NCBI GenBank assembly: GCA_030142905.1
Contig: JASJOG010000092.1
Coordinates: 310,001-374,000, forward strand
Length of the DNA stretch: 64,000 nt
Source: Heliopora coerulea
Lineage: Eukaryota; Cnidaria; Anthozoa; Scleralcyonacea; Helioporidae
Direction: 5' to 3'
Shown piece after piece: positions 50,615 through 62,384 of this stretch; position 1 is the first letter of the stretch, and every line of letters begins with the position of its first letter. The translations under genes and the position numbers were made by a program. The notes under the pieces are model-generated. The model was not told where the DNA came from, ran no database searches, and saw only the letters and a list, made by a program, of their open reading frames with translations.

Positions 50615-53416
50615 ATCTTCTCATTTTGTTTGCCTCTGGTCAAAATAGTTCCAATCGCGTTAGAATGCTTTGCACGGCTTACGGTAAAGAAAATAAAGGC
50701 ATTGCTTCGTGGCGTTGTGGTTAGGGACATTGTCGCCATTCGTGGGGGCTATGCCCTCACTGTTTAGGTTTTGAGGAGGCGAATGCCCCCACTGCTCCCC
50801 TACTGCTCCCCCACTTCCGCTGTCCTTGAATTAGAGTCTGGACTGGAGTTAAAGCAAGTGTTAACGCTAGAAGTAGGGCAAGGGTAAGTGTTAGAGTACG
50901 CGCGTCAGAGTGAGTATTTAAAGAAAAGTTTCACATTTTGGTGCATCAAGTGTTATGATTCTGGGGGTTTGATATGGTGACGAACGTATTTAAGAGTACT
51001 AGAGTGTTGAAGCGACAGGATTCGGAAGTAGGTTATTTCAGGAAAATTCTCGCTTCATTCATCCTAAAATAGTCGACTAAAATGTACGGAATTAAAAATT
51101 TTTTGCAGTTACTCTTAAACTTATGAAATTGAATTTATGAAAAGAAATTTGTAAGAAAATTTTCGAGATTCGGAATCTTATATTTTGATACCCAATTAAG
51201 ACCAGTTGCAAAAAAAAACACAACTCTCGGAGTTTTGGTTGGGAATCGAACCCGCGACCCTGCGAATCTATTGCGTCCTTCGTACTCAGTTGGCAGGGTG
51301 CTACACTAGATCCGCCAAGTGCCCCCCAATTTTGCAAAACTAATCACATTAACACCCTCCTGGCGGGCATTCTCTCTCCTTGACGAGTAAAATGGTCTGT
51401 TGTCAGTAAAAATAGCACACGTCTTGTCTCGTCTGGAAGAAGTTAATCAGCCAGGAATATTGCATTAAAAAAAGCGAGAAACAGTCTGAGGGGACCCCAC
51501 GCTTTATGAAGATACCGTGATTTTGTTAGACATGAGTTAAAAAGGCGCGTTATTCTTTGATAGTTTATTTCTTCCCTAACATTTGAAGCTGATTATTTCT
51601 GACTCAATTTTTATTGAGACAATCCCAAGCGTGCCGGGGATCCTGCGCTCGTTTCCTGAACTTAATTCGTAGAATTTAATTCGTCTCATGTAAAATACAT
51701 CGTTTGAGCTGGACCGTAAAGTTATAAATTTAGAATGCGTTTCGACATGGAAAATGACTGGACTGTCAGAATGAAGTGAAATAACATATATCCAATGAAG
51801 CAAAATCTAACGACAGAACACGCATGTTGGCACAGGCCAGCGGCCAGCATAACACCCATTCTTCCATAGTCTTTGGACCATGATTAAGAAAAGGTTTCGT
51901 AAGTTTGATAAAGAGCTCCACCGTAACAGGTCAATGTTATTAGTACTACAACCAGATAACATCAAAGTTTCTATGGAATAGCTGCTCAAAATGCTCAAAA
52001 ATATTGAACGTGGGAGGTCTTTAATAGGGTCATTATGATAATAGAGCGTGACGTGAAGTTGTACGCGACAACTTAAGAAATGGTCAGTGAACCGAATTCT
52101 ACACCGAAAAAAAAAAACAGTCAGAAAAGCAACAGGCCGGACATTGTGCGTTAGTGAACTTGCAAAGACTGATTACATAGAAATCATTAGCACAAAAACA
52201 TCTACATTACCAAATCTAGCACGCCTCACAATCATTAAGAAAGCACCAACGGAATAAAACTCGTTCATTAAAGTCCAGCTGCTCTTTACGATAATTCGGT
52301 TTTAATGAGACTTAAGTTGATAGCGAAATCTTCTCCAAATTACAAAACAACTGAAGTCGCAAAAGATATGACTTGGATCATCCAATCGCGTCTTGGAGAT
52401 GGCATGGCATTGCGTCAACAAATATTGTTAATTAGACAAAAAAACATCGAATGCAGATGTAAAGATAAGATAGCACGACAATACAATTTCACAAGAATTC
52501 GGTGCAATAAGAGATTTTCAGTACACGTTAAAAAACGAGTAACATTCGATGTACAGATAATAGCTGGAAGCTCTCGCTTTTTCAAGACGATCAGTTTTTC
52601 TAGCTCAGAATGCTGACTGGCTCCAATTTTTTTCAAAGGAAACATTGTTGAAGGTTGAGGGTTACAAACGTGACAAATTGATAGTTGTATCTATTTCCGA
52701 ATTGCGAGATGGTGGGTGGTTTATGCTTTAAATTCTGTATTTTTAGAGGCACTAACGGAATATTTTGTTTTCCAGTAGGGCAGATCCGTGTCACAGTCGG
52801 ACAAAAACGCATCGGCTCTTCGTGTCTACGGGTATCGTGCAGTCCAGTTGTGAATACAAATAAGTTAATCATCGAACTGCCCAGATTGAATAGGAAAGTC
52901 CGCAACGATCTGTCATCGTAACTGACGATCGCAAACTGTGCATTTGAAACCAGCCAAAACAAAACGCAAGAATACACAGTCCAAAAAAGCAGAGTCAAAG
53001 TCATCTAAGGAAAACTTGAGGTTAAATGTTATTGCCAATATAAGGACCGATCGCTGAACACAGGATATTGAGCACAAAGAACTCCAGGATACCCCATCTA
53101 ATTTACTGTATGTCAAGTGTCATAAAAGTTTCATTGTACCTGGCGCACCAGGGATTAAAGGAGATTGTCCACATGAATGTCAAGTGCAAAAGAAAAGTGA
53201 GCAGCTAAAGTTTATTAGACGTTAAAGTTTCATTTATAAAGTTAGCACATTGTTCACCACAAAGGATCCTCAAAGAGTCGTCGACGAGTTCACAACTCAA
53301 AGATAACATACGTATGTGATAATTGTGATCAAGCTTGATACAAAAAACACAAGGAAGGCAACATTAAACGAGGAGACCAAATTAGCATAAGGATAAAACA
53401 GACCTCTTAGAGCAAA
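50615..53416. other. Region upstream of the first GPCR
   Basis: SINE at 51.2 kb and a dispersed repeat; no exon recognised. CTCTTAG at 53410 could be an acceptor of a 5' untranslated exon just before the GPCR start. Confidence 0.4.
51228..51330 (-). mobile_element. tRNA-like SINE
   Basis: Minus strand has a consensus B box GGTTCGATTCC after GTCGCG, preceded by an A-box-like CTGCCAACTGAGTACG. No complete cloverleaf. Confidence 0.5.
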
Positions 53417-54448
53417 ATGTCCAATGAATCCTCGAATGAGACATCAACGTTGGTACCCGAACCATACACCTCCTTGGTTATACGGTTGCTTCTGTATGCA
53501 GTGGTTTTCGTCATTACTGTCTCCGGAAACGTTCTGGTGATCACGGTGATCATGAAAAACCGAAAACTACGGAGTCTTGACACTTATTATTACGGATATT
53601 ATTTGTTAAACTTGGCCATTGCTGATCTCTCTGTTGCTCTACTTATTATCCCAATTACTGTAATTTACACGGAGACTGGGTCGTGGCCTTTTGGTGTAGT
53701 TCTCTGCAAGGTCATTCCGACATTGATAGTTGCCTCACTTTCAGCATCCATTCTTACGCTACTGGTGCTCACATGTGAACGTTACTGGGCGATCGTTTAC
53801 CCACTAAAGCCGCGTTTAACAAGAAAAAAACTACTGATCATTCTAGCGCTTGTCTGGTTCTTTTCCTTCGCCGCTGGATCTCCGGAGCTCTTTGTGTACC
53901 AGTTGAAAGCGAACATCTCGGGGAAACAGATACAAAAGAAATACCCATGCCGCGAGGAGTGGCAGAGCAAGAGTCAGCGTAAAGCCTACACAACATTCTT
54001 GTTCGTTTTCACCTACCTTCTCCCACTGATTCTCATCCTCGGGGCCTACTTGCGTATCGTTGTCGAGCTTCATCGTTCCACGGCGCAATGCTACGGACCT
54101 ACACTGGAAGAGGCACACATAAAAAAGACAGTGAGAGTTCTCATCATTGTTGTTGCTAGCTTTGCGTTATGTTATCTGCCGGAGAAAGTTCTCTTTATTT
54201 GGATCGATTACGGCGACGGGGGGAAGTATCCGTACATCGATATTCTTTTCAAGTATTCCTACTTGATTCAATGGTTTAACAGTTGTATTAATCCAATAAT
54301 CTATGGTGCCGTTGACGTTAATTTCCGAGAACTTTATCGTGCGGCGATACGGCAGTGCGCTGGACTCAAGAAATACGGCTCGGAAATCCAACGGAGGCTC
54401 AGCACAGCAAGGCCCTCGAGGCAAGGTAAGTCTCGTGATGCACTCTAG
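53417..54448 (+). CDS. Rhodopsin-family (class A) GPCR, neuropeptide-receptor type
   Basis: A 343-codon open frame with seven hydrophobic segments. Hallmarks: three N-glycosylation sequons (two in the extracellular N-terminus, one in the second extracellular loop), GN in TM1 (37-38), LNLAIAD with Asp70 in TM2, WPFG and Cys97 before TM3, ERY at 121-123, Trp147 in TM4, Cys178 in loop 2 (disulfide partner of Cys97), Pro203 in TM5, CYLP in TM6 where CWxP is usual, and NPIIY at 292-296 in TM7, then Cys314 as a possible palmitoylation site. The loop-2 CxEEW and overall pattern resemble the NPY/NPFF/orexin-type peptide receptors; the ligand cannot be told. The ATG has A at -3. A perfect donor (CAAG|GTAAGT) lies at 54426, so the last seven codons may be intron and the true tail spliced (see 55332). 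Confidence 0.9.
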   Translation: MSNESSNETSTLVPEPYTSLVIRLLLYAVVFVITVSGNVLVITVIMKNRKLRSLDTYYYGYYLLNLAIADLSVALLIIPITVIYTETGSWPFGVVLCKVIPTLIVASLSASILTLLVLTCERYWAIVYPLKPRLTRKKLLIILALVWFFSFAAGSPELFVYQLKANISGKQIQKKYPCREEWQSKSQRKAYTTFLFVFTYLLPLILILGAYLRIVVELHRSTAQCYGPTLEEAHIKKTVRVLIIVVASFALCYLPEKVLFIWIDYGDGGKYPYIDILFKYSYLIQWFNSCINPIIYGAVDVNFRELYRAAIRQCAGLKKYGSEIQRRLSTARPSRQGKSRDAL

Positions 54449-54697
54449 TCTGTGCCCCAGACCCCTCGAAACTCGATGCACTCTACGGAAGTAAAGCTTA
54501 ATCTCACGTGACAACAACTACACGGTGCAAAGATATGTTGCCCAGTTTTGAGATAAAAACCGAGGGTAACATTAACGAGTAATTGTCCTGGCGGAAATCT
54601 TAACTTTAATACAAACTGCAATGCCCACAAAATGGCGATATTTGAACAATTTCGCAGCTGCAATGGTTTAAAAAGTGATTGGCAAACATTGGCAATT

Positions 54698-54757
54698 TCT
54701 GAGCCCCAGAAATCGTTTTCTGAGGATAGAGCTTGACGAACGTTCACCTATCATTCA
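54698..54757 (+). mobile_element. SINE 3' fragment
   Basis: CTGAGCCCCAGAAATCG followed by the GATAGAGCTTGACGAACGTTCA tail, almost identical to the tail of the SINE 200 bp downstream. Confidence 0.65.
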
Positions 54758-54874
54758 ATATATCTCCAGGTTCCCACATTTCCAAAAACTATATCCCATT
54801 ATAACATTATTAATATATAGTGGCTTCCGCTTAGGTCGCACATATATGTCTAACGTGCACTTTGGCTCACCATC

Positions 54875-55001
54875 TGAGTCTTAGTAGCTCAATGGTTACA
54901 GCGTCTCGTCGGTCATCAGAAGGTTGTGGGCTTTATCCCAGTCTGGAGCTTAGAAATCGTTTTTTGAGGATAGAGCTTGACTAACGTTCATCTATCATTC
55001 A
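54875..55001 (+). mobile_element. tRNA-derived SINE, near complete
   Basis: A box TAGCTCAATGG at 54885-54895, degenerate B box around 54926-54941, then the family body (GAGCTTAGAAATCG, GATAGAGCTTGAC) and tail TTCATCTATCATTCAA. It lies in the probable GPCR intron. Confidence 0.7.
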
Positions 55002-55331
55002 AGAAATACTCTTTGAGCAGAAATTCATTTTTGTATTTTCCTCCGAGGACGAACGAAAAAAGTTCAGTATCGTTCGTGTGTGGCTTCGCCCGAGATTTTA
55101 GCCGAGTTGACAGTTTGTTTTTTTTATTTTAATAACCCGTCTTTGGCGTTCCCATCTTCGTTTCAGCGAAAAAAGCTGAAGACTAAATGCCAGTGCACGA
55201 TTAATTAATCAATTAATTATGTTCCTTGTTAGACTGACTGATTTCCTCACATTTACTTACATGGTATACAGCAATGATACAATTTTGCATTTTCATGAAA
55301 CTCTCACTAATTTTTTTTTTTTTGTTAATAG

Positions 55332-55363
55332 GGGACTATGACATGACCTCAGAGCTAACATGA
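55332..55363 (+). CDS. Candidate terminal exon A of the GPCR
   Basis: A run of T's ending GTTAATAG (to 55331) forms a strong acceptor 0.9 kb after the GPCR donor at 54426. Splicing joins the phase-1 base and yields Gly-Asp-Tyr-Asp-Met-Thr-Ser-Glu-Leu-Thr and TGA, a 346-residue receptor. The frame agrees and the short tail adds potential phosphorylation sites. The same exon occurs again 176 bp downstream, which argues that it is real. Without RNA data the unspliced end remains possible. Confidence 0.5.
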
Positions 55364-55507
55364 TAAAACACACAGATGCATCACCATGAAATTACTGGAT
55401 AAACTGAACATATGATATTACCATTAAAGCAGACCTCTGGAATACTGTGAACATTTCACTGCAAGTGCATATTACCAAGCTGTCGCTCATTCCGAAGTTG
55501 TTAATAG

Positions 55508-55539
55508 TGGACTATGACATAACCTCAGAGCTAACATGA
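55508..55539 (+). CDS. Candidate duplicated terminal exon B of the GPCR
   Basis: Second copy of the terminal exon, within the 176-bp tandem duplication. The GTTAATAG acceptor is kept but its T-rich tract is lost, so it may be weak. Joined to the donor at 54426 it would give Val-Asp-Tyr-Asp-Ile-Thr-Ser-Glu-Leu-Thr and the same TGA, differing by two residues from copy A. Confidence 0.3.
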
Positions 55540-55879
55540 TAAAACACACAGATGCATCACCGTGAAAATATTGAATAAACTGAACATACAATATTACCAT
55601 CAAAGCAGACCTCTGGAATACAGTGAACATTTCACTGCATATTACCAAGCTGTCGCCCATTCCGATGTTGTCAGTTACCAAGGGCACCTCAAACTATGTT
55701 TCTTGATTTTTTAGAATATCATAAATATCTCAATTGATAGATTGGTAAAAGACAAAAAACCAGGTACACATGAACACTCAAGTGAAGTTGACATCAGATG
55801 TATCATGATCGCTTGGAAGTACTAAGCATTCCCATGTTAGTTATTACAAGAGTCATAACAAGTTGAGAAGACGTGATCT

Positions 55880-56580
55880 TCTAGTTTGTTTAGTTCAGGT
55901 TAGCAGAGGTAGATATACCATCCTTCTTCAAGTTTGAGTTCATACCTTGTGGATGCGGAGTCCAGTATTTTGAAAGAGGTTTTGATGTTCGACAGGTTTT
56001 TGCACTTTTCGGATGTTATCAGGTGTTTGTAGATGTGTGATTTTTTTGTCGCATTTAAGATGCTCGTGTATTTATGTCTCGAGATGCCTGTTAGGCCTAG
56101 TTCAAACGTCGAACTTTCCATGTGCCGAATCAAATCCAAACCAATTTGAATAAAGAATTTTACTCATTTACATTAGATTCGGCGCATGAAAAGTTCGACG
56201 TTTGAACTGGGCCTAGGTTTCTATATATCAATATATCGTTTTCAATATATCGGGCATTACAGCCCGCACATTTAAATTCGTAGATTACAAGAGATTTCAA
56301 GTGTTCTGGAATTATGTCTTTGTTACGAAGGAGTCTGCCTATTTTAAATGCTGAGGAAACCAATTTGACGTTGATATTTTTGCAATAATTCGTAATCATG
56401 TTTCGAATTTTGTTTTGGGTAAGTTTTGAATATTTTCCAATATAGGGCAGCGACCGCGGAAGTGGGAGGCCCGGGAGGTTAGCCCCCATTTTTCTCAAGG
56501 AAATGAATTTTTCCCAAAGGTTTGAAGGCTGCTCTATGACAGTATCTAAAATGTCGTGTTTTAATACAAGGTGAATCATT
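55880..56580 (-). pseudogene. Penelope-like retroelement 3' end with GIY-YIG domain, broken
   Basis: The minus-strand frame from 56579 contains LPYIGKYSKLT, then a conserved stretch ending KSLVIYEFKCAGCNARYI, which is the linker and start of the GIY-YIG endonuclease region of Penelope-like elements. The frame is then interrupted by a 120-bp foldback MITE at 56094-56213. Beyond it the homology resumes with KKSHIYKHL, FKILDSAST and YELKLEE, the C-terminal part of the same domain. Start codon, reverse transcriptase and the 5' half are not found, which fits 5' truncation. Not capable of coding a full protein. Confidence 0.7.
56094..56213. mobile_element. Foldback MITE inserted in the Penelope-like element
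   Basis: Inverted arms of about 40 nt, starting GGCC(T/C)AGTTCAAACGTCGAA, with a short AT-rich centre; TA on both sides fits a TA target duplication. It separates the two halves of the GIY-YIG homology, so it inserted after the retroelement. Confidence 0.7.
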
Positions 56581-57199
56581 TAACAGTCTCTTAACTCGCA
56601 GGATTACTCAGCTGAAACAAGATTTAAACGATTTCTGAGCCGGAAAAAACTATGATAAACCAGGCGAATACGACTTGCAAGTTTCTCCAGGTAGTTCCTG
56701 TTACTAGTGAGGCTGGGTTAGATAATTTTCTGTTGCAAGAAGACTCAAACTCTTGTATGGAGCAAAAATGACTCACAGACAAGCTGAGCAGTGACAAACT
56801 AGACCAAACTCAGATAGCGAAATAGTTCGCAAATCGCAAGAAATTTCACCAATACTTTTTTCGCCATGCATCAGATATTTGAGTGAATAATTTCTGTAAT
56901 ATTTTGAGCGATATTTCATCCTGTTAATGTAACCTGAGTGTCTGAATTCTGAGCGATTAAAAAGTTTAGAAGTGTCTTCAGCCGTTCCAGAGATGTTAAT
57001 TTTGTAAAAAAATTCTGGGGGGATGTCCTCAGTGTCGTTTTGTAGCCCCTCCTCAAAATTTCGTTTCGCGGCCCCCCTGTAAGGTAAACGAACGTAAGAT
57101 GTATCATTTGTTGTATACGTTTGTTCGTTTGTTTTCTCGGATTTCATCTGTTTTCATTGGGCCATGTAATCACTTTTAGTTTTGTCGATTAGGTGCTAA

Positions 57200-57700
57200 C
57201 TATGTTCATTATTATTAATGCTAATTTGCAAAATTATCCTAATTATAATCATTATGATAATTAGTATTTCAAGAATAATTCAGGTGATTTTAATAATTGT
57301 GATAATTATAATGTACAAAATTATAACTGTGGAAGTTACAAAAATTGTCCTAATAATGATAATTAAGCAAATCATGATAATCAGGCAGATTATATTAATT
57401 CTTCTAATTATGCAAAACTATGATAATTATGCCTAGTTATATAAATTTATTCTAGTTATGTAAATCATGAAAATCATGAGAATTTAAATTGTGAAATATG
57501 TTATGAAAATAATCATTACAATCATGATTCTGATATAACACTTGAAAATTGTGATAATCACAACATAATTATGACCGTTTTAATCATTTGATTGTTATTA
57601 CAGTTAAGAAAGTTATGGTAATTATCGCTAATTTTAGATAATAATTATTAGATTATGATGATTATAATAATTATAACAATAATATTACTTTTGGGTCATT
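57200..57700. repeat. AT-rich degenerate TAATTATG repeats
   Basis: Irregular AATTATGATAATTA-type units; the same kind of sequence resumes at 58660-58980 on the far side of the large foldback. Not a gene. Confidence 0.6.
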
Positions 57701-57755
57701 CCATGTCAACTCGACCAATTCTCCCACTCCAACTTCACAGACTGAGCTGATTTTA

Positions 57756-58293
57756 GGTACATTTACAGACCGTAACATGATTAAAGTGTGTATGTATTTT
57801 TACCGGATGGCATTAAGTATCTTTTAAAATATATGCGAAAAACCGTCAGCTCATAAAGAGCGGAAGTCGCCATTTTAAGCGGAGCTGAAATTTTCACAAA
57901 GTTCGTGCTTCGTTATTTCGTTAAGTACTCGACATCCCAGGGCAATGCCTACCAAGTTATTGTCACTCAGAAATACTCCATAATTGTATTTCGTCCATTC
58001 TGGCATAATATTGACGTTACTCCATCTTGGACATTCTTGATTACATAGTTCATGTGACTTATTCTTTTAAAAGAACAATACTAACTCTACTGGTGAAAAA
58101 TTTTGGTCGGAATATGTCGAGTAATTAACGAAATAATGAAGCACGAACTATGCGAAAATTTCAGCCTCGCTTAAAATGGCGACTTCCGCTCTTTATGAGC
58201 TGACGGTTTTTCACTCATATTTCAAAGGATACTCAATGCCATCTGGTAAAAATCTATATACAATTTAATCATGTTATGGTCTGTAAATGTACC
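57756..58293. mobile_element. Large foldback element, arms about 178 nt
   Basis: Left arm GGTACATTTACAGACC...TACTCGACAT and right arm its inverse ending GGTCTGTAAATGTACC, with a 180-bp unpaired centre. Arms differ at scattered positions. No coding capacity. Confidence 0.8.
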
Positions 58294-58377
58294 AAAAAAG
58301 TGTATGACTATGAGTCATACACTTGTAATGTTTATCAGATCGCATATAAATATTGCTTGTAAATAACCTATTATCAT

Positions 58378-58425
58378 TTGCACTGAAGATGGCTTTTGAT
58401 GAGTTTTGCCAAAACATGTATGCAA
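58378..58425 (+). ncRNA. Hammerhead-like fossil near the Penelope-like element
   Basis: Core CTGAAGA at 58383-58389; stem II GGC/GCC; then AAAA where GAAA is required (G12 lost); stem III ACA/TGT and triplet GTA as at 5.1 kb; stem I TTGCA/TGCAA, five perfect pairs. The lost G12 predicts no cleavage. Confidence 0.35.
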
Positions 58426-58540
58426 TAAAGAAATTTGTTGTTTACTTGAATTCTAATTATGCTTATCAAAATTATAATAATTATATCTGTTCATTATTAT
58501 TAATGCTAGTTTCCAAAACTTCTTGTCAGCAAAAGGGCAG

Positions 58541-58660
58541 TTATAAATTTCAAAAACACAAGAATACTTTTTAAAGACATGTTTCAGCAAGAAGGTGAAG
58601 ATGGCACAAGTCTTGCTGAAACATGTCTAAAAAGTATTCTCATGTTTTTGAAATTTATAA
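58541..58660. repeat. Hairpin, arms about 52 nt
   Basis: Arms 58541-58592 and 58611-58660 around an 18-nt centre; inner part contains GCTGAAACATGT. A second small perfect hairpin (AGTGTATGACT/AGTCATACACT) is at 58299-58323. Confidence 0.75.
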
Positions 58661-59345
58661 TGCTAGTTTGCAAAATTATCCTAATTATGCAAAACTTTGA
58701 GTTATGCAAGATAGTAATAATTATACTTATTTTATGATTATAATTATGCAATAATGTAAAATTATAATTATGGAAAACTACAAGAATTACACTTATGATA
58801 ATCAGGTTGATTATGGTAACTGCAAATTATGCAAAATTGATGTTTATACAAGAGTATGATAATTAGCATAAAGATAATTATAGTGATTTTGCATGATTGT
58901 GCCTTACTATCTAAAATTATCCAATTATGCAAATGATTACAATATTCAAATTATGTAGTTATAATAGTAATGCAAAATTTAGATACTTATGGTCTATATG
59001 TATACATACATAGATACATACATAAATGTACACTCATTAGTTAATAGCAGTGGCAGTTTGAAATTCATATAGAGCTCAAATGAGGTTGGATGTAACAAAT
59101 CTAGCTGTGTTAAAAATTATACCATCTTACAAGAGTGGTGCAACAGGGCTTTCAGCACTCCAGAATACATTAACCTCTCTGGTGCCTTCCTCACTTGGCT
59201 ATGTTACCATACCTCCCAGTTTCAATAAATTCAAAAGATATAGTTCTGCAAATATGGTTCATCAAGTTCCACTCCCCACCCTTCACACCACCTCAACTTG
59301 GTGACAAGCCATACCTTTTCTGAAAGCTTAACAAGTAAGCTTTCA

Positions 59346-62300
59346 GAATTTGGTGGAATTATTCCCATTTGAAAATAATACACTTAAATTAATTTAAATT
59401 AAATTAACACAAATTATCATGTGACCATATTCATATTTAGAATTGAAAAAAAATAACTGATGGAATGGGATCTAGGATTTTGAGGAAAGCTTTGCCTGGC
59501 CAGGTGTGGTTCCAAGTTTTTAAGGAAATGGTGAACCATGGGTTCTAAAAGTGGTGGTTCCTTTATTACTTAAATTGGGTTCAAATAAACTTTGTGTAAA
59601 CATGGAAACTATAGCAAGGAATCTCCACGTTGTTTGGTGGTTCAACAAGGGGTCAAATCCCTGGACCATCCTTTTGGATGCACCACTGATCCAGCACCAG
59701 CCACACCTTGTCAGCATGTTACAGATATAGCACACTGAAGCTGTAAACAAAAGACCCAGATCTTGTTTTATCAGGGTACCTTAATATTTTGATGGAGTTC
59801 TTTGTGCTTTATAAATGTCATTACTAAACCTTTCGAGGGTCAAGCACCCTACCTTGCTGTAAGAAATTTTCAGGAAAGTGCAAGAAACGTGCTCGTCAGG
59901 GGGCTCATTCTTCAAAGTTTGAGTTAGTCCGTTCTCTTTAATGCTTATATGGCTCGCTTAATTTTCGCCTGGTAGTAAAAACAACAGGGCTTGCTTAGTT
60001 CACTGTTCTGCCCACATTGTAGGTGACCCTAGATTAGGTGACCCTGACTAGCAACCCTAAACTACATAATTGTTTCTTGGTAATATTCTTTAACGCGTAA
60101 AAGCATCGTAATTTAACGATAAAGAACTAAAACATCGCATGTTCTAAACGAAGCAATTTATATGTGAAGTTACAATCAATTCTGCTAGAACTTCCTTGGA
60201 CAAAAACACATTAAACAGACTCACCAATCTTCAGTAGAAACTATGTACTCCAGTTCGTCAGCTTAGGTCTTCTTCTCAGCTTCTTCATCGAGAGAATTCA
60301 GCCAAAAATTCAAAGGTATTTTGGATTAAACTTCTCTTCCTGGCCGTGTCGAAAAAAGAATTTCTAAAATTTCGCGCCACCGATACTGTAAAGTAGTCAA
60401 TGGGCAGCGGTATAACCTCAAATCGTTCCCAGTTCTCAAAACACCTCCAGAATTAGATTTTTTATGCTTTATTAATTCCTTTATGAAGAAAACATTTTCT
60501 GATAAATTTCTTCCCAATACAAGACCTATTCAAGACCATTATACATCATATGCGTAGAAGAGCCTGCCATTGACAAAAACCGATACCTTGGCCAGAATAT
60601 GAAAGGTGATAAACGTGTTTTTTTTTTTTTTTGTTTATTTGGGGGGGTCGACTTAGTGCAGTTGTTTCAGGGCGTTTTCTACCCAGTTGAAGCCTTGGAG
60701 AAACTGTACAAATGAATTTAATCGAGGACAGAGATTTCACTGAAATGAGTTGACGATTAACTAATGGGATTTACAGCTTCCAGGAAACAAAGATACCACC
60801 TTATCTCCACTAGTATTTAAGTTAGGTGCGATTTGTACAAAGGTTACAAATCCTTTTACATAACAAGAGATCGTTTGAAAGTCAATGTTACTTCGAGAAA
60901 GTGCGCTCTGCGAACACCACGAACCACGTGACTTGGTTTGTGATATAAACACGCGCAATGTTCAGAGACTCAAGAAAACCCTGAGAAAAAACGAACCAAA
61001 GGCGAGTGCTTAAGCTTTTCGAAAGTTTCACGACATCCCAAGTGTTTGACATTAAAAGCCCTTTTATATCTTTTCAAACAAATAATAAACATATTTTAAA
61101 AAAGGGTTAGGAAATTCCGAATTTAAATACTCTTATATAAACACGGCTATGGACCAATCAGAGCTCGCAAAAGCAGCAGCTTATTCTATAATTACATATA
61201 ATTGGAGGATAAATAACGAACGTACTACAGTATCTACATTATATTGCACAGTGTGCCCAAATTTGTACAAATATTGAGAAACATTCTAGCGTTAATCTTG
61301 CGTATAAGGCAAGTAAATTAAACTATTTTCTGGACTTCGGAAATGAATTCTCCTCAATTGTACTTCGGACTGTTACCAGAGACAGATCCGCCGTTCAGTT
61401 TGAAGTAAATTACTTTAGTCGCGCAGCATAACCAAAGTTGGTTATGCACTATTATCCGAATAAATCTGCAAAAACTAAAAAACATGCGACTCTGTCTATG
61501 GTAAAAGCGCCTAGGTACTTTGGGAGACTCACTTCTGAATACTGAAACCTTATACTAAAAGCATTCTAATGCACTATCGCAAACGTAAGAATATTGAAAG
61601 TCTGTTCAATAATTCGATAATTCACGTTAACGAAGTATAATGTCGAACCATACAAGAATTCTGAACGCATGTCACTTACAGCGTTTTCACGTTCTAAATA
61701 TTGTCTAATTCTAGAACGCCAATATTCATTAGTTGAACTTTGATTGACACTTCCCACAAAAGCATACGACATGCGCAAGCGTACTTAGTAGTTCACGATC
61801 ACTGAATTCAGGGGTACTTTCCAAGCACAAACGGATTACCTTACCATTAAGTATTTGGTTATGTCGTTATGCTTCTCCTGATGTCGAAAGCGTGAACCAG
61901 GCGTAAGTTTGTCGCTGACTCGCTGATAAGAGATACGGTAATCTTTGTTCGGATTTTAAAGTTATTCGTTATCATTGTTTGGATGAGAAATGCCATTGAA
62001 AAATTTCACTGCCAAGAAGATTTCTTTGTTTATGCAATCTCCCGGTTGCCGCCTGCGATTCAAGAACGTCAGTTGCTTAAGCTCTCTTGTACAGGCCAGT
62101 AGAACAACCATGTTGGCTATTATAACACCATCAATACAGGTGGAAGGATCGGAAAAAGTTTAAGAAGAAACAGTATACTTGCGGAGTTAAAGCCTTCACA
62201 TATACCCTAACGATATTCCTAGCCCTTCACTTGATCCTACCAAATGCTAAATTAAATCCTCATGAATAATCGTGATCCATCGCTCAAGTAGTCGATCCTG

Positions 62301-62384
62301 CCAAAATAACTTTGAATTGACTTGGTAATATACCTTCCATCTTGGAATCTTCTGCCTGTGTCAAATTTTCGAGCTGCCCTTTGA
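59346..62384. other. Gene-free stretch; 3' flank of the second GPCR
   Basis: No coding evidence. Contains a T-run and G-run at 60618-60650 and a MITE end fragment near 61880. The 3' untranslated region of the minus-strand GPCR should lie just below 62385. Confidence 0.4.

Larger units (their letters stand above)
55324..55672 (+). repeat. 176-bp tandem duplication spanning the GPCR terminal exon
   Basis: Two adjacent copies (about 55324-55499 and 55500-55672), nearly identical apart from a few substitutions and a small deletion; both run from GTTAATAG through the short coding stretch to a TTCCGA(A/T)GTTG end. The period of 176 comes from matching the acceptor in each copy. Confidence 0.85.

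Noticed and set aside
53843..54517. Frames antisense to the first GPCR, and 62752-63135 over the second
   Set aside because: Shadows of the receptor coding sequences.
56773..57147. 124-codon minus-strand frame upstream of the Penelope-like remnant
   Set aside because: Expected position of reverse transcriptase, but no reverse-transcriptase motif can be seen, so it was not added to the element.
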